64,000 nt of DNA from an uncultured Draconibacterium sp. Its GTDB lineage: Bacteria > Bacteroidota > Bacteroidia > Bacteroidales > Prolixibacteraceae. A model generated the notes under the pieces. That model searched no databases. It was given only the letters and a program-made list of their open reading frames with translations, and was not told the DNA's origin. The stretch spans positions 1,025,001-1,089,000 of the forward strand of contig NZ_OY781464.1 of NCBI RefSeq assembly GCF_963676735.1, read 5' to 3'. A program made the translations under genes and the position numbers. This document shows, in pieces, positions 16,770 to 26,111 of the stretch; positions within the stretch are counted from its first letter, which is position 1; each line of letters begins with the position of its first letter.

Positions 16770-19262
16770 TTAAAGCGCTAAATTAACAACCGTAATTCCG
16801 GCACCTCCAAAATCTACATGCTCATCTTTATAACTGCGTACCATTGGTTCCGAACGCAAATAATCGCGAATACTTTGTTTTAAAATACCATGGCCTTTAC
16901 CATGAAGAATGCGCAACTGGCTTACTTCAAACATAATGGCTTCATCAATAAATTCGGTAATTTTACCAATGGCTTCTTCTACGCGTTGTCCTCTTATATC
17001 AATTTCGGGCTTAAATGATAATCGTTTTTGCGAGAAACTTTCAGTAAGAACCGAGGCTCGCGAACCACGGTTTTTGTCGAGTTTTTTGGCCTCGTTATTA
17101 CTAATTCGTTCAATATTTTTACGAGGCATGGTCGTCATTAACTGGCCAAACGCCACCACTGCATTTTTCTCATTCAGCTCAATAAGGTCGCCAATAGTAT
17201 CCTGACCTTTAATGCGAACCTTGTCTCCGGGACGCATTTCAATACTTTTTTCCAGCTTTTCTTTTGATACGGGTTTTTTAAACTCGTCGGGCCTACGTTT
17301 ATTTCGGTGCTCTTCCCGGCGCTGAAGTTGTTCCATCTTTTTTGAAATTTGAGTGTCATTCCCCGTAACTTTGCGGTCAATGTCTTTTTTCAAATCGCCC
17401 AATTGAGCGCGCGCACGTTTTGTTTTTTCTTTATCGGCCTGCGCCTTTTTTATTTCCTGAATCGTATTTTCAATTCGTTTATTCACGCCTTTTAGCAAGG
17501 CATCGGCCTCTTCCTTCGCTTTTTTTAGAATTTCTTTGCGTTGTTTCTTAATCTCCTGTAACTCGGTTTCGTATGTTTCAGCCGTATCGTCCAATATTTT
17601 CTCCACTTTGCGAATTTTCATGCGTTTGGTTTCCCAATATCGTTTATCGCGGTTAATCTGTCGCAGGTTTCGGTCAAAATCAATGTGGTCTTTGCCAACT
17701 TTTTCTGTTGCTTTGTCTAAAATATCTTCCGGGAGCCCAATTTTTCGGGCAATTTCAAATGCAAAGGAGCTGCCCGGTTTTCCAATATCCAGTTTAAAAA
17801 GTGGATTCATATTCTGTGCATCATAAAGCATGGCACCGTTGATAATGCCATCTGCCGAAGAGGCAAAGTGTTTCAGGTTGGTATAGTGGGTGGTAATAAC
17901 TCCAAAGGTGCGAATCTGAGTAAGTTTGTCGAGAATAGATTCGGCAATAGCCCCACCCAGCATAGGCTCGGTTCCTGTTCCAAATTCATCAATTAAAACC
18001 AGTGTTTGTTCGTTGCAATTGCGCACAAAATGCTTCATATTCATTAGGTGCGAGCTATAGGTACTCAGGTCGTTTTCCAGCGATTGTTCATCGCCAATAT
18101 CAATAAAAATCTGATTGAAAACTCCTGTTTTACTGGCTTCGTTAACCGGAATAAGTAGTCCGCATTGCAGCATGTATTGCAGTAGCCCGGTAGTTTTTAA
18201 ACAAACAGATTTTCCGCCTGCATTGGGACCGGAAATCAGTAAAATATGACGCTCGTTGGTCAATTTAATATCAAGCGGAACAATTTTCCGTTTTTCTTTT
18301 TGTAAGGTTTTAAGAAGTAGCGGATGAATGGCATGGTACCATTCAATAACCGGGGTGGGGTTAAATTCTGGGCGTATTGCATCAAATTCTACCGCCAGCA
18401 TTGCTTTGGCTCGAATAAAATCAATTTCACCCAAAAAATCGTATGAAAATGAAAGTTCATCGAGGTAGGGACGGATATCGTTGGCAAAGGTGGTAAGTAT
18501 TTTTATAATTTCCCGTCGTTCGGCATATTCCAGTTCCCGTATTTCATTGTTCATTTCAACAATCTCGTTGGGCTCAACATACGATGTTTTTCCTGTTGCC
18601 GATTCGTCGTAAACAATACCTTTTAGTTTGCGCTTATTGGCTGCTGCTACCGGAATTACAGCTCGTCCGTCGCGAATTGAAACTGCTGCATCATCTTCAA
18701 CCCAGCCATCTTTTTGGGCTTGCTTAAGTATGGCATGAAGCCTTTTCGACATGCTTGATTGCATGTTTAAAATGCTTCTTCGTATTTGCGACAGTTCCGG
18801 CGATGCATTGTCTCTGATCTTACCAAACTTATTGATGATGACTTCAATTTTATCATAGATATAAGGAAAAACCTGAACCTGCGAGGTTTTTTGTTTAAGA
18901 ATGGGAAATACCTCTTCGTCTTGCTTATTAAAGAAATTTACAATGGCACGTACCGATTCCAGCGATCGTTTTAAATCGAATAACTCAGCGGGCTCGAGAA
19001 AACGACCCTCCAATCGAATTTTTTGCAGGGCATCACGCAAATCATAAAAATGTGTTGCCGGGAAGCTGTCGAATTCACGAACAATTCTGCAGAATTCATC
19101 TACTTCGTTTAATTGCTGCAAAATGGTTTCATGCGATGTTTGAAATTGCATTTCCGCCACCCATTCGCTTCCCATGGTGCTGATGCACTTGTTGTTAAGT
19201 AGTTCGCGAATGCGGTCGAAACCGATTTTTACCTCAAAATTGTGTGGGTATATGTTTTGCAT
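16770..19262 (-). CDS. mutS2: MutS2 endonuclease/ATPase
   Basis: Starting at ATG 19262 (MQNIYPHNFE) the protein has 830 residues; a TTG eight codons earlier is less likely. The MutS core and clamp regions come first. A Walker A site (SGPNAGGKS) lies near residue 340 and a Walker B (LVLIDEFGTGTEP) near 415. A long charged coiled coil at about 510-630 follows. The C-terminal Smr nuclease domain (about 750-830) carries DIRGQRVEEA and LRILHGKGHGIL. MutS2 acts on branched or recombination DNA and, in some bacteria, on collided ribosomes. There is no mismatch-recognition domain, as is usual for MutS2. Confidence 0.95.
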   Translation of the reverse strand: MQNIYPHNFEVKIGFDRIRELLNNKCISTMGSEWVAEMQFQTSHETILQQLNEVDEFCRIVREFDSFPATHFYDLRDALQKIRLEGRFLEPAELFDLKRSLESVRAIVNFFNKQDEEVFPILKQKTSQVQVFPYIYDKIEVIINKFGKIRDNASPELSQIRRSILNMQSSMSKRLHAILKQAQKDGWVEDDAAVSIRDGRAVIPVAAANKRKLKGIVYDESATGKTSYVEPNEIVEMNNEIRELEYAERREIIKILTTFANDIRPYLDELSFSYDFLGEIDFIRAKAMLAVEFDAIRPEFNPTPVIEWYHAIHPLLLKTLQKEKRKIVPLDIKLTNERHILLISGPNAGGKSVCLKTTGLLQYMLQCGLLIPVNEASKTGVFNQIFIDIGDEQSLENDLSTYSSHLMNMKHFVRNCNEQTLVLIDEFGTGTEPMLGGAIAESILDKLTQIRTFGVITTHYTNLKHFASSADGIINGAMLYDAQNMNPLFKLDIGKPGSSFAFEIARKIGLPEDILDKATEKVGKDHIDFDRNLRQINRDKRYWETKRMKIRKVEKILDDTAETYETELQEIKKQRKEILKKAKEEADALLKGVNKRIENTIQEIKKAQADKEKTKRARAQLGDLKKDIDRKVTGNDTQISKKMEQLQRREEHRNKRRPDEFKKPVSKEKLEKSIEMRPGDKVRIKGQDTIGDLIELNEKNAVVAFGQLMTTMPRKNIERISNNEAKKLDKNRGSRASVLTESFSQKRLSFKPEIDIRGQRVEEAIGKITEFIDEAIMFEVSQLRILHGKGHGILKQSIRDYLRSEPMVRSYKDEHVDFGGAGITVVNLAL

Positions 19263-19344
19263 AGCTTTCTGTAAAATAAACTGCAAAAATAGAGAAATTT
19301 GTTGAGCATGCCCAGCATGAGGCCGTGCTATGTATTGCTTGCAA

Positions 19345-19421
19345 GTGCTTAATTACTTTGATGGGGGCTGGGACTTGATGACAAAGCATGCTTGCTGAGT
19401 CGGAGTACGAGGTGCTTAATT
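19345..19421. repeat. 67-bp insert-like segment flanked by 10-bp direct repeats
   Basis: GTGCTTAATT occurs at 19345-19354 and 19412-19421. Between them lies a segment with a 10-bp palindrome AAGCATGCTT at 19384-19393. The segment covers the end of the sialidase-like gene and supplies its last 17 or so codons. The layout looks like a small insertion with target duplication, though no transposon-end pair is clear. Confidence 0.4.
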
Positions 19422-20434
19422 TTAGTCCGGTTATACGTGTAGCTTATGTGTATCAAACCATCGCGGCTTTGGATGATACAAGGATAGCTAAATTCTCCCT
19501 CCGTTTCATTTTCCAACTGCAGAATACTTTTCCACTCCTTTCCATCTGCAGAAAAATACAAGTCAAGCTGGTTTCTTCCTGCTTCCCACGATTTGCCACT
19601 TTTCATCGGATTATTAACCAATAATTTTGCTCCTGAAAATAAACTTGTTGCATCAATGCCCGAATTCGGATGCCTGATGGTTGTTGCCTGCACTTCCGAC
19701 CAGGTCAATCCTTCATCTTCCGACCAGCTTTCCATTATTACATTTTGATTACTGCGAAGCAAGGCCTGAATACGATTATTGGGGTAAAGCAATAAGGTTG
19801 GCTGTATAACTTTTACTGAATCGGGCGATGGGATATTTATCTTTTGCCAGCTTAAACCATTGTCAGTCGACCTTTCGACATGTGATTTCCACAGTTCGTG
19901 GTTGGGTTCGGTGCTTGATGGACTAAGAATAACTCCCGAAGGTAAACGAACAGGCTTATTGCGAATTGGGCCTAAAATTCCTTTTGGTAATTCTTGCGGC
20001 TTTGTCCATGTAATTCCTTCATTATCAGAATTCATAAACAATCCCCACCAATCATTCGGGCTTGGTCCAGCTTTGTAATAAAGGGTAATTAGTGTATCAT
20101 TATTTCTAAAAAGTACCGGATTCCAGGTTGGGTATCTTATGGTATCTGTTTTCCCATCAGCCACCATTTGCGGCTTGCTCCAGTTATTGTTCTCAAATAC
20201 CGAGGTATAAATGCTCACGTTGGGGTGACGCTCGTACGGGCCTCCAAAAAATGACAAAAGTAAACCTTCGTTGGTTTCAATTATCGAAGAGGCATGGCAT
20301 TGGGCATATTGCGTGGTATCGAAAATATGATACTCGGCCAACAGTTGAGCACTGATGTCATAATTTTTTGCTTGTTGTTGGCACCCGATTAGTAGTATTG
20401 CAACACAGGTAATTAGAAATGCAACTTTTTTCAT
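19349..20434 (-). CDS. Sialidase-like BNR-repeat protein (lipoprotein)
   Basis: The 361-residue protein has a lipoprotein signal (CQQQ after LLIG) and a six-bladed beta-propeller of the sialidase superfamily. Three Asp-box repeats are visible as SDNEGITW, STDNGLSW and SEDEGLTW. Many such Bacteroidota proteins are labelled exo-alpha-sialidase, yet some related families act on other sugars, so the substrate is open. The last 17 residues (RLSKHALSSSPSPHQSN) are unlike the fold and come from a repeat-like segment inserted at the end of the gene. The AGCS transporter starts upstream on the same strand. Confidence 0.8.
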   Translation of the reverse strand: MKKVAFLITCVAILLIGCQQQAKNYDISAQLLAEYHIFDTTQYAQCHASSIIETNEGLLLSFFGGPYERHPNVSIYTSVFENNNWSKPQMVADGKTDTIRYPTWNPVLFRNNDTLITLYYKAGPSPNDWWGLFMNSDNEGITWTKPQELPKGILGPIRNKPVRLPSGVILSPSSTEPNHELWKSHVERSTDNGLSWQKINIPSPDSVKVIQPTLLLYPNNRIQALLRSNQNVIMESWSEDEGLTWSEVQATTIRHPNSGIDATSLFSGAKLLVNNPMKSGKSWEAGRNQLDLYFSADGKEWKSILQLENETEGEFSYPCIIQSRDGLIHISYTYNRTKIKHLVLRLSKHALSSSPSPHQSN

Positions 20435-20543
20435 CCGTTTAAAAATGTTTGTTTCCTGAGGTAAATGGTGGAACTCGCGATAACTTTTAATCTTCCTCGT
20501 TGGTGTAGTTTAAAATGCTAAAATTCATGCTCTTTGTGCACTA

Positions 20544-22253
20544 TTAACCTTTTGGCACCTTTTCACCGGGGAAACGCCTGGCGTATTCTTCCCAAAATAG
20601 TTTTACCTCGCCTTTCATTTCTTTTGAAAGGAAAAGGATTCCGATGAGGTTCGGGATGGTCATTAAGGCGATGGTGATACCTGAAAGTGTCCAAACAATC
20701 GTAGTGTCGGTAAATGAGGCCAGAAAGAAGCCAATAACATAAATGAGCCTGTACCAAACCACTCCTTTCACGCCTACCAAATAGGTAACTGCTCGTCCGC
20801 CATAGTACGACCAGCTTATTGCAGTAGAAAAGGCAAACATAAGCAGGCCAATGGAAACGATGTACTTGCCCGATTCTCCAAACCAACTGCGGGTGAAAGC
20901 AATGGTGGTAAGTGGTGCACTGTGCATTAATGATTTACCGGAGATTGTAAGTCCGTTTTGTTTGCCAAGTTTTCCGTTTTTAACAGTGATATCTCCATTG
21001 TACGGCTGGTTGTTCACAAAAATTTTCACCTCTTCGGCTACAGAACGGGCATGAAAAAACGTGGGTTGATTTTGAATTACTCCGTTAACAACGGTTAGTT
21101 TGCCGTTAAAGGTTTTCAGTTCCTCTTCTCCGGCCAGGTAATTAAACAGTTTTTTTCTGTCCGTTTCGTTTTGATCGGAATAACTTCCTTCAAGAATTAC
21201 CAGGTCGGCATCCTGGAATTTATTTTCGTGTTTTTCTGTCCACACACCGGAAGAAAGCAAAACCAAACCTGTTAAAGTACAGATTATTATGGTGTCGATA
21301 AATGGCTCAAGCAAGGCTACCAAACCTTCAGAAACCGGTTCGTGAGCGCGGGCAGCGGCGTGTGCAATTGGTGCCGACCCTTGTCCGGCTTCGTTCGAGA
21401 ACAGTCCGCGGTTTACCCCCCGGTTAAAAGCAAAGGCAATACTGCCACCTAAAAAGCCACCCATGGCAGCAGTTCCGGTAAACACGTCGCCTACAATTGC
21501 GCTTATTGATGGGATTATATTTTCGTAGTTGAAAAGAATTACTGCCAATGCTCCGAGAAAATAAATAATGGCCATTAAAGGTACCAGGCGCGAGGTAACT
21601 TTTGCAATTCGTTTAATACCTCCAATAATAACCAGCCCAAGCAGCACGGCCAAAACACCACCGGTAAGCATGTGGTTTATTCCAAAAGTTTCGAAAAGCG
21701 AATTGGAAATACTGTTTATTTGTGGCAGGCTTCCGGTGCCAAAGGATGAAAGAATGGTGGCCACTGCAAATAATCCCCCCAAAAAAGTACCGGTTTTTAT
21801 TACATTGTCGCCAATGGTTATGTTCAGCCTGTTTTTCATGAAATACATGGGGCCACCGGCAATTGAACCATCGGCTGCTTTTTCGCGGTATTTATGCGAT
21901 AAGGTAACTTCAACAAATTTTGTGGTCATACCAACAGCAGCGGTTATCAGCATCCAAAAAAGAGCAGCCGGTCCACCTAGATGAATGGCAAGGGCTACAC
22001 CTGCAATGTTGCCCGTTCCAACGGTGCCCGAAAGTGCAGTCGTTAATGCCTGAAAATGTGATGTGTCGCCTTCATCTCCTTCCTTGTCGAATTTCCCCCG
22101 AACAATGCGCAACGAGTGTTTCAGGTACCTAAACTGGGGAAATTTTAAATAGACGGTAAAGAAAATTCCGGTTCCGAGCAGTAAAAAAACGAACCATTGA
22201 GAACCGCCAATGTGGCCATCAATTAAAGAGAGGATATCGTTGAGCTTGTTCAT
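20544..22253 (-). CDS. AGCS-family sodium:alanine/glycine symporter with an extra domain
   Basis: The better start is ATG 22253 (MNKLNDILSL), giving 569 residues; an earlier in-frame start at 22313 adds 20 doubtful residues. AGCS marks include the N-terminal GTGIFFTVYLKFPQFRY and the conserved GTVGTGNIAGVALAI, GGPAALFWM and FSNEAGQGSAPIAHAAA. The family imports alanine, glycine or similar amino acids with sodium. Unusually, about 100 hydrophilic residues (near 335-440) interrupt the membrane part between the GVW and FTRSW segments and look like a small beta-rich extramembrane domain. It heads a minus-strand group with the sialidase-like gene 109 nt downstream. Confidence 0.9.
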   Translation of the reverse strand: MNKLNDILSLIDGHIGGSQWFVFLLLGTGIFFTVYLKFPQFRYLKHSLRIVRGKFDKEGDEGDTSHFQALTTALSGTVGTGNIAGVALAIHLGGPAALFWMLITAAVGMTTKFVEVTLSHKYREKAADGSIAGGPMYFMKNRLNITIGDNVIKTGTFLGGLFAVATILSSFGTGSLPQINSISNSLFETFGINHMLTGGVLAVLLGLVIIGGIKRIAKVTSRLVPLMAIIYFLGALAVILFNYENIIPSISAIVGDVFTGTAAMGGFLGGSIAFAFNRGVNRGLFSNEAGQGSAPIAHAAARAHEPVSEGLVALLEPFIDTIIICTLTGLVLLSSGVWTEKHENKFQDADLVILEGSYSDQNETDRKKLFNYLAGEEELKTFNGKLTVVNGVIQNQPTFFHARSVAEEVKIFVNNQPYNGDITVKNGKLGKQNGLTISGKSLMHSAPLTTIAFTRSWFGESGKYIVSIGLLMFAFSTAISWSYYGGRAVTYLVGVKGVVWYRLIYVIGFFLASFTDTTIVWTLSGITIALMTIPNLIGILFLSKEMKGEVKLFWEEYARRFPGEKVPKG

Positions 22254-22505
22254 CGTTTGCAAATATTTTATGAGATTTTCAGAAATTGAGCTAAAAATAG
22301 TAATACTCGCCAATTTGTTAAAAAATGAGGAATTTTATTTTTAAAATGTTATTAAATGGTGAGATTAATCATCTTTGGTGGCTAATTGTAGAGAACTACC
22401 AGTACCCCCCGTTTTGTTTATTACTTTTTTAATTTCTTTTCGTTTAATACTGAAACCAATTAGATTTTCTCGTAATTTCGCATAACAATATTTAAACAAT
22501 TAGCC

Positions 22506-22754
22506 ATGTTACCAAAATTTTTATTAGCCGACAATTCAATGGAAACACCGGATACTATTTTCGTTGTTCATACCGAAACTCCCCGTTTTATTGTTGAAGC
22601 AGATATTGATGATTTTTGGAATAACCAGGAAGTGCACTGGATTGATGGAGAACCCGGTGACGAAAACCTGATTGCTGAATTAGTAGAGGCAGCAGAAGAG
22701 TTTTTGGAAAAAGAATTTGAAAACGAAGAATTGTTGGCAGAAGACGACGATTAG
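22506..22754 (+). CDS. Small acidic hypothetical protein
   Basis: The 82-residue protein is very acidic, above all in its last 30 residues (EEFLEKEFENEELLAEDDD). The core FIVEADIDDFWNNQEVHWIDG suggests a small folded unit. Similar short acidic proteins occur widely in Bacteroidota, but I know no function. The PspC-like gene follows 57 nt downstream on the same strand. Confidence 0.65.
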   Translation: MLPKFLLADNSMETPDTIFVVHTETPRFIVEADIDDFWNNQEVHWIDGEPGDENLIAELVEAAEEFLEKEFENEELLAEDDD

Positions 22755-22811
22755 TGCAGTTGCAACGAGGCCAGTGAAAGTGGATTGTAACAAAAATCAT
22801 TAGCCTGAATT

Positions 22812-23015
22812 ATGGCCACCAACCGTTTATATCGGTCCCGAAATAGGGTTTTGGGAGGAGTGCTCGCAGGAATAGCCGAATATTTTGCGATTGACGTTAT
22901 CCTGGTTCGGGTAATTTATGTACTTCTGTCGTTATTCTCTGCAGGATTTCCCGGTTTATTGGTTTACATTATTTGTTGGGCTGTAATTCCTGAAAAACCA
23001 ATTGAAATGCAATAA
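22812..23015 (+). CDS. PspC-domain small membrane protein
   Basis: The 67 residues are a single PspC domain. RLYRSRNRVLGGVLAGIAEYF is the typical amphipathic lead and one hydrophobic helix follows (PGLLVYIICWAVIPE). PspC proteins are inner-membrane parts of phage-shock or envelope-stress systems. No pspA is nearby, so this is a stand-alone member as is common in Bacteroidota. Confidence 0.85.
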   Translation: MATNRLYRSRNRVLGGVLAGIAEYFAIDVILVRVIYVLLSLFSAGFPGLLVYIICWAVIPEKPIEMQ

Positions 23016-23016
23016 T

Positions 23017-25149
23017 CTACTGTTCAACTCCTTTAAGGGAAAGTTGAATACGTTTACGTGCCACGTCAACTTCTTTAACTTTTACTTTAATGTGCTGGTG
23101 AAGCTTTACAATTTCATTCGGATCGGAAATAAACCGATCTGCCATTTCAGAAACATGAATTAAGCCGGATTCTTTTATTCCCACATCAACAAAGGCACCA
23201 AACTTGGTAATGTTGTTTACAATTCCGGGTAACACCATTCCAACCTGTAAATCACTGATGTTAAAAATTCCATCAGCAAATTCAAAAACTTTTATGGCTT
23301 TGCGCGGGTCACGGCCCGGTTTTAAAAGTTCTTTTTTGATGTCGAGCAAAGTTGGTAAACCTATATCAGCTGTTATATACTTTTGAAAATCAATTTTCGA
23401 CACCAATTCTTCATTTCGCACTAAATCGCTCACCTGGCAGTTTAGGTCTTTCGCAATTTGTTTTACGATTTTATATGATTCAGGGTGAACTCCCGAATTG
23501 TCGAGTGGGTTTTTAGCATCCGGTATACGCAAGAAACCTGCGGCCTGCTCAAAAGCTTTTGGCCCCATTCTGGGAACTTTTTTCAGCTCTTCTCGCGATG
23601 TAAACATTCCTTTTTCTTTTCGATAAGAGGTTATGTTTTCGGCCAACTGTGGCCCCAATCCCGAAATGTAGGTTAGCAGATGTTTGCTGGCCGTATTCAG
23701 GTTAACACCAACAGCGTTAACACTCAGTTCAACAACCGAGTCGAGACTGTTTTTCAGCTTCTTCTGATCCACATCGTGCTGGTATTGCCCAACCCCAATA
23801 CTTTTCGGGTCTATTTTAACCAGCTCTGCCAAGGGATCCATCAGGCGGCGACCAATTGAAACGGCTCCTCTTACGGTAACATCATATTGCGGAAATTCCT
23901 GCCGGGCAACCGATGAGGCTGAATACACCGAAGCGCCGTCTTCGCTAACAACATAGATTCGAAGTTCGCGATTGAAACGTAGTTTTTTTATAAAATATTC
24001 GGTTTCACGACTCGCAGTTCCGTTCCCGATTGCAATGGCTTCAATTTGGTACATTTCAACCATTGAGCTTATCTTTTTCGCGGCCATTTTCCGCTCTTCC
24101 TGTGGTTTGTGCGGGTATATATTTTCGTTATGAAGTAAATTGCCCTGCTCATCGAGGCAAACAACTTTGCATCCTGTTCGGTAACCCGGATCAATTGCTA
24201 ATGTGCGTTTTTGTCCGAGTGGAGGTGCCAGCAATAGTTGCTTTAAATTATCGGTAAAAACTTTTATCGCTTCAGCATCTGCTTTCTCTTTTGCTAAGTT
24301 AGCAAATTCTGTTTCTATCGATGGTTGAATAAGGCGCTTCAAACTGTCTTTTACCGCCAAGGCAACCTGTTCAGAGCTGCTATTGTTTCCTTTTACAAAG
24401 AAACGTTCCAGGTTTTCCAAAACACGATCTTCGTCCGGCGAAATTGAGATTCTGAGAAATCCTTCATTCTCACCACGCCGCATGGCCAGCAAACGATGAG
24501 AAGGGCATTTCTTTAAGGGTTCGCTCCAATCAAAATAGTCGCGAAACTTGGCCGCTTCTTCTTCCTTTCCTTTTACAAGCTTTGATGTAATGTAAGCTCC
24601 AAGTTGAAACCCTTTACGAACAATGTTTCGTGCCCGTTCGTTTTCGCTTACCCACTCGGCAATAATATCCCGTGCACCCGAAAGTGCCTCTTCAGCCGAG
24701 GGGACTTCGTTGCTAATAAATTGGTTAGCTTTGAATTCAGGATCGCGCTCTAGTTGTTTCATAATAATTTTAGCCAGAGGTTCCAGGCCGTTTTCACGGG
24801 CCATTGTGGCTTTGGTTCGTCGCCTGGGTTTGTAGGGCAGGTAAATGTCTTCCAGTTCTACAGGGTCAAAGCAATGTTCAATTCTGGCTTTTAATTCTGG
24901 TTTTAAAAGCTCTTGTTCGTCAATGGTTTTTAATATGGTTTGTTTACGTTTTTCCAGTTCAGCAAATTTTTCGTTTTGTTCTTTTATTTCCTGAATTTGT
25001 ACTTCATCCAAACTTCCGGTACGTTCTTTTCGGTAACGCGATATAAACGGAACAGTGGCTCCTTGGTTTAATAACTCGATGGTATTTGTAACCTGTGTTG
25101 AATTTAGTTTGAGTTTGTCGGCTATTAGATTTATGATGGCGCTTTGCAT
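23017..25149 (-). CDS. tex: Tex-family RNA-binding transcription accessory protein
   Basis: The likely start is ATG 25149 (MQSAIINLIAD), giving 710 residues; the frame extends 15 codons further without support. The order is Tex N-terminal helical region, YqgF/RuvC-like domain (LAIDPGYRTGCKVV near residue 325), helix-hairpin-helix motifs (ISGLGPQLAENI, KVPRMGPKAFEQ) and a C-terminal S1 RNA-binding domain (VGMVLPGIVNNITKFGAFVDVG). Tex binds RNA and associates with transcription and ribosomes. The domain set is complete. The gene is convergent with the PspC gene, with 1 nt between stop codons. Confidence 0.94.
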   Translation of the reverse strand: MQSAIINLIADKLKLNSTQVTNTIELLNQGATVPFISRYRKERTGSLDEVQIQEIKEQNEKFAELEKRKQTILKTIDEQELLKPELKARIEHCFDPVELEDIYLPYKPRRRTKATMARENGLEPLAKIIMKQLERDPEFKANQFISNEVPSAEEALSGARDIIAEWVSENERARNIVRKGFQLGAYITSKLVKGKEEEAAKFRDYFDWSEPLKKCPSHRLLAMRRGENEGFLRISISPDEDRVLENLERFFVKGNNSSSEQVALAVKDSLKRLIQPSIETEFANLAKEKADAEAIKVFTDNLKQLLLAPPLGQKRTLAIDPGYRTGCKVVCLDEQGNLLHNENIYPHKPQEERKMAAKKISSMVEMYQIEAIAIGNGTASRETEYFIKKLRFNRELRIYVVSEDGASVYSASSVARQEFPQYDVTVRGAVSIGRRLMDPLAELVKIDPKSIGVGQYQHDVDQKKLKNSLDSVVELSVNAVGVNLNTASKHLLTYISGLGPQLAENITSYRKEKGMFTSREELKKVPRMGPKAFEQAAGFLRIPDAKNPLDNSGVHPESYKIVKQIAKDLNCQVSDLVRNEELVSKIDFQKYITADIGLPTLLDIKKELLKPGRDPRKAIKVFEFADGIFNISDLQVGMVLPGIVNNITKFGAFVDVGIKESGLIHVSEMADRFISDPNEIVKLHQHIKVKVKEVDVARKRIQLSLKGVEQ

Positions 25150-25224
25150 TGCTTTGTTTTTATTGAAATGCAAAGGTACAGAAGCAAACATCATTTCAAA
25201 AAGAAGGTAAGCGTTAAATTATAA

Positions 25225-25256
25225 ACAAAAAACCACCCGGATTATTCCGAATGGTT
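25225..25256 (-). terminator. Minus-strand terminator
   Basis: Read on the minus strand, an 11-pair stem (AACCATTCGGA with TCCGGGTGGTT, two G-U pairs) and an ATAA loop are followed by six T. It ends the transcript of the secreted protein at 25282-25872. Confidence 0.8.
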
Positions 25257-25281
25257 TAGAGTTCCTGTATTGTTAGGCTGT

Positions 25282-25872
25282 TTATTTTTTTACAGTGTAA
25301 ATATGCTCGCCTGAGTCTTCTGATAATATGACCCGGTATTCTCCTTTTCTCAACGTGGATAGGCTGTAACTTCCATGAATTGCTAATTTTTTTCCAAGGT
25401 TGTTGCTGTAAATGTGCTCTCCTTCATAATATATATTTAAAAAAACATGTTTTTGGGTAGTGTTTAAAAACGAAACCATGAGCCGGTCTTCGTCAAGCTT
25501 TATAAAAGGTTCGAACAAATGAGTAGCCTCTTCGGTTGTGATGTTGTTATTTGCTACCAAAATTTTATTATTGAGGCTTTGGTTACCATAATTGAAGCAA
25601 ACCCGGTAGGTGCCATCTTGCAATCCGGGGAAAAAGAACTTCTCGCTGTAACTTGTATTTTGTCTCTTTGATTTGTGAAAAAAGACTACATCGTCATTTT
25701 CATCTGTTACGGTAACTTCAAAATTACATGGTGTTTTCGATTCAAAATTAAGCAAGGTAGCCTCTTCGCCAATTTGCGAGATATTCATTTTGGGGAGTTC
25801 AGACCCGGCTGCAAAAGCTGCGGTAAGAACCAGGATGGAGATTGTGATAATGACTGAAATTTTTGTTTTCAT
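25282..25872 (-). CDS. Secreted protein with two Ig-like repeats
   Basis: A signal peptide (cleaved near residue 22) is followed by two similar beta-rich segments, about 45-105 and 135-195. Each ends in a pattern like LQDGTYRVCFNYG or LRKGEYRVILSED. This resembles the small DUF3244-like or Por-tail-like Ig sandwiches of Bacteroidota, but I cannot name a family with certainty. It is probably periplasmic or surface-associated. It is a single-gene transcript with its own terminator. Confidence 0.6.
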   Translation of the reverse strand: MKTKISVIITISILVLTAAFAAGSELPKMNISQIGEEATLLNFESKTPCNFEVTVTDENDDVVFFHKSKRQNTSYSEKFFFPGLQDGTYRVCFNYGNQSLNNKILVANNNITTEEATHLFEPFIKLDEDRLMVSFLNTTQKHVFLNIYYEGEHIYSNNLGKKLAIHGSYSLSTLRKGEYRVILSEDSGEHIYTVKK

Positions 25873-26056
25873 GTTGTTTGATTTTTGGATTAATAATAGT
25901 TATTAAATTAGAATACCATTTGGTATTTTATACAATTTACATTAATCTGCTGAAATCCAATTTTTTTATTCATTAATTTAAAAGTTGGCCGTTTTACGAA
26001 GTAATTGGAAAGGAGAAAAAAGGGTACTTAAAATATTTTAAAAGAGTTCTATCCAT

Positions 26057-26095
26057 AAAAAAAAGCGTACTGCTCATTAAAAACAGTACGCTTTT
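26057..26095 (-). terminator. Minus-strand terminator after the OMP gene
   Basis: A perfect 12-bp stem AAAAGCGTACTG/CAGTACGCTTTT with an 11-nt loop is followed on the minus strand by eight T. Confidence 0.88.
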
Positions 26096-26111
26096 AATCT
26101 ACATGTAACTG

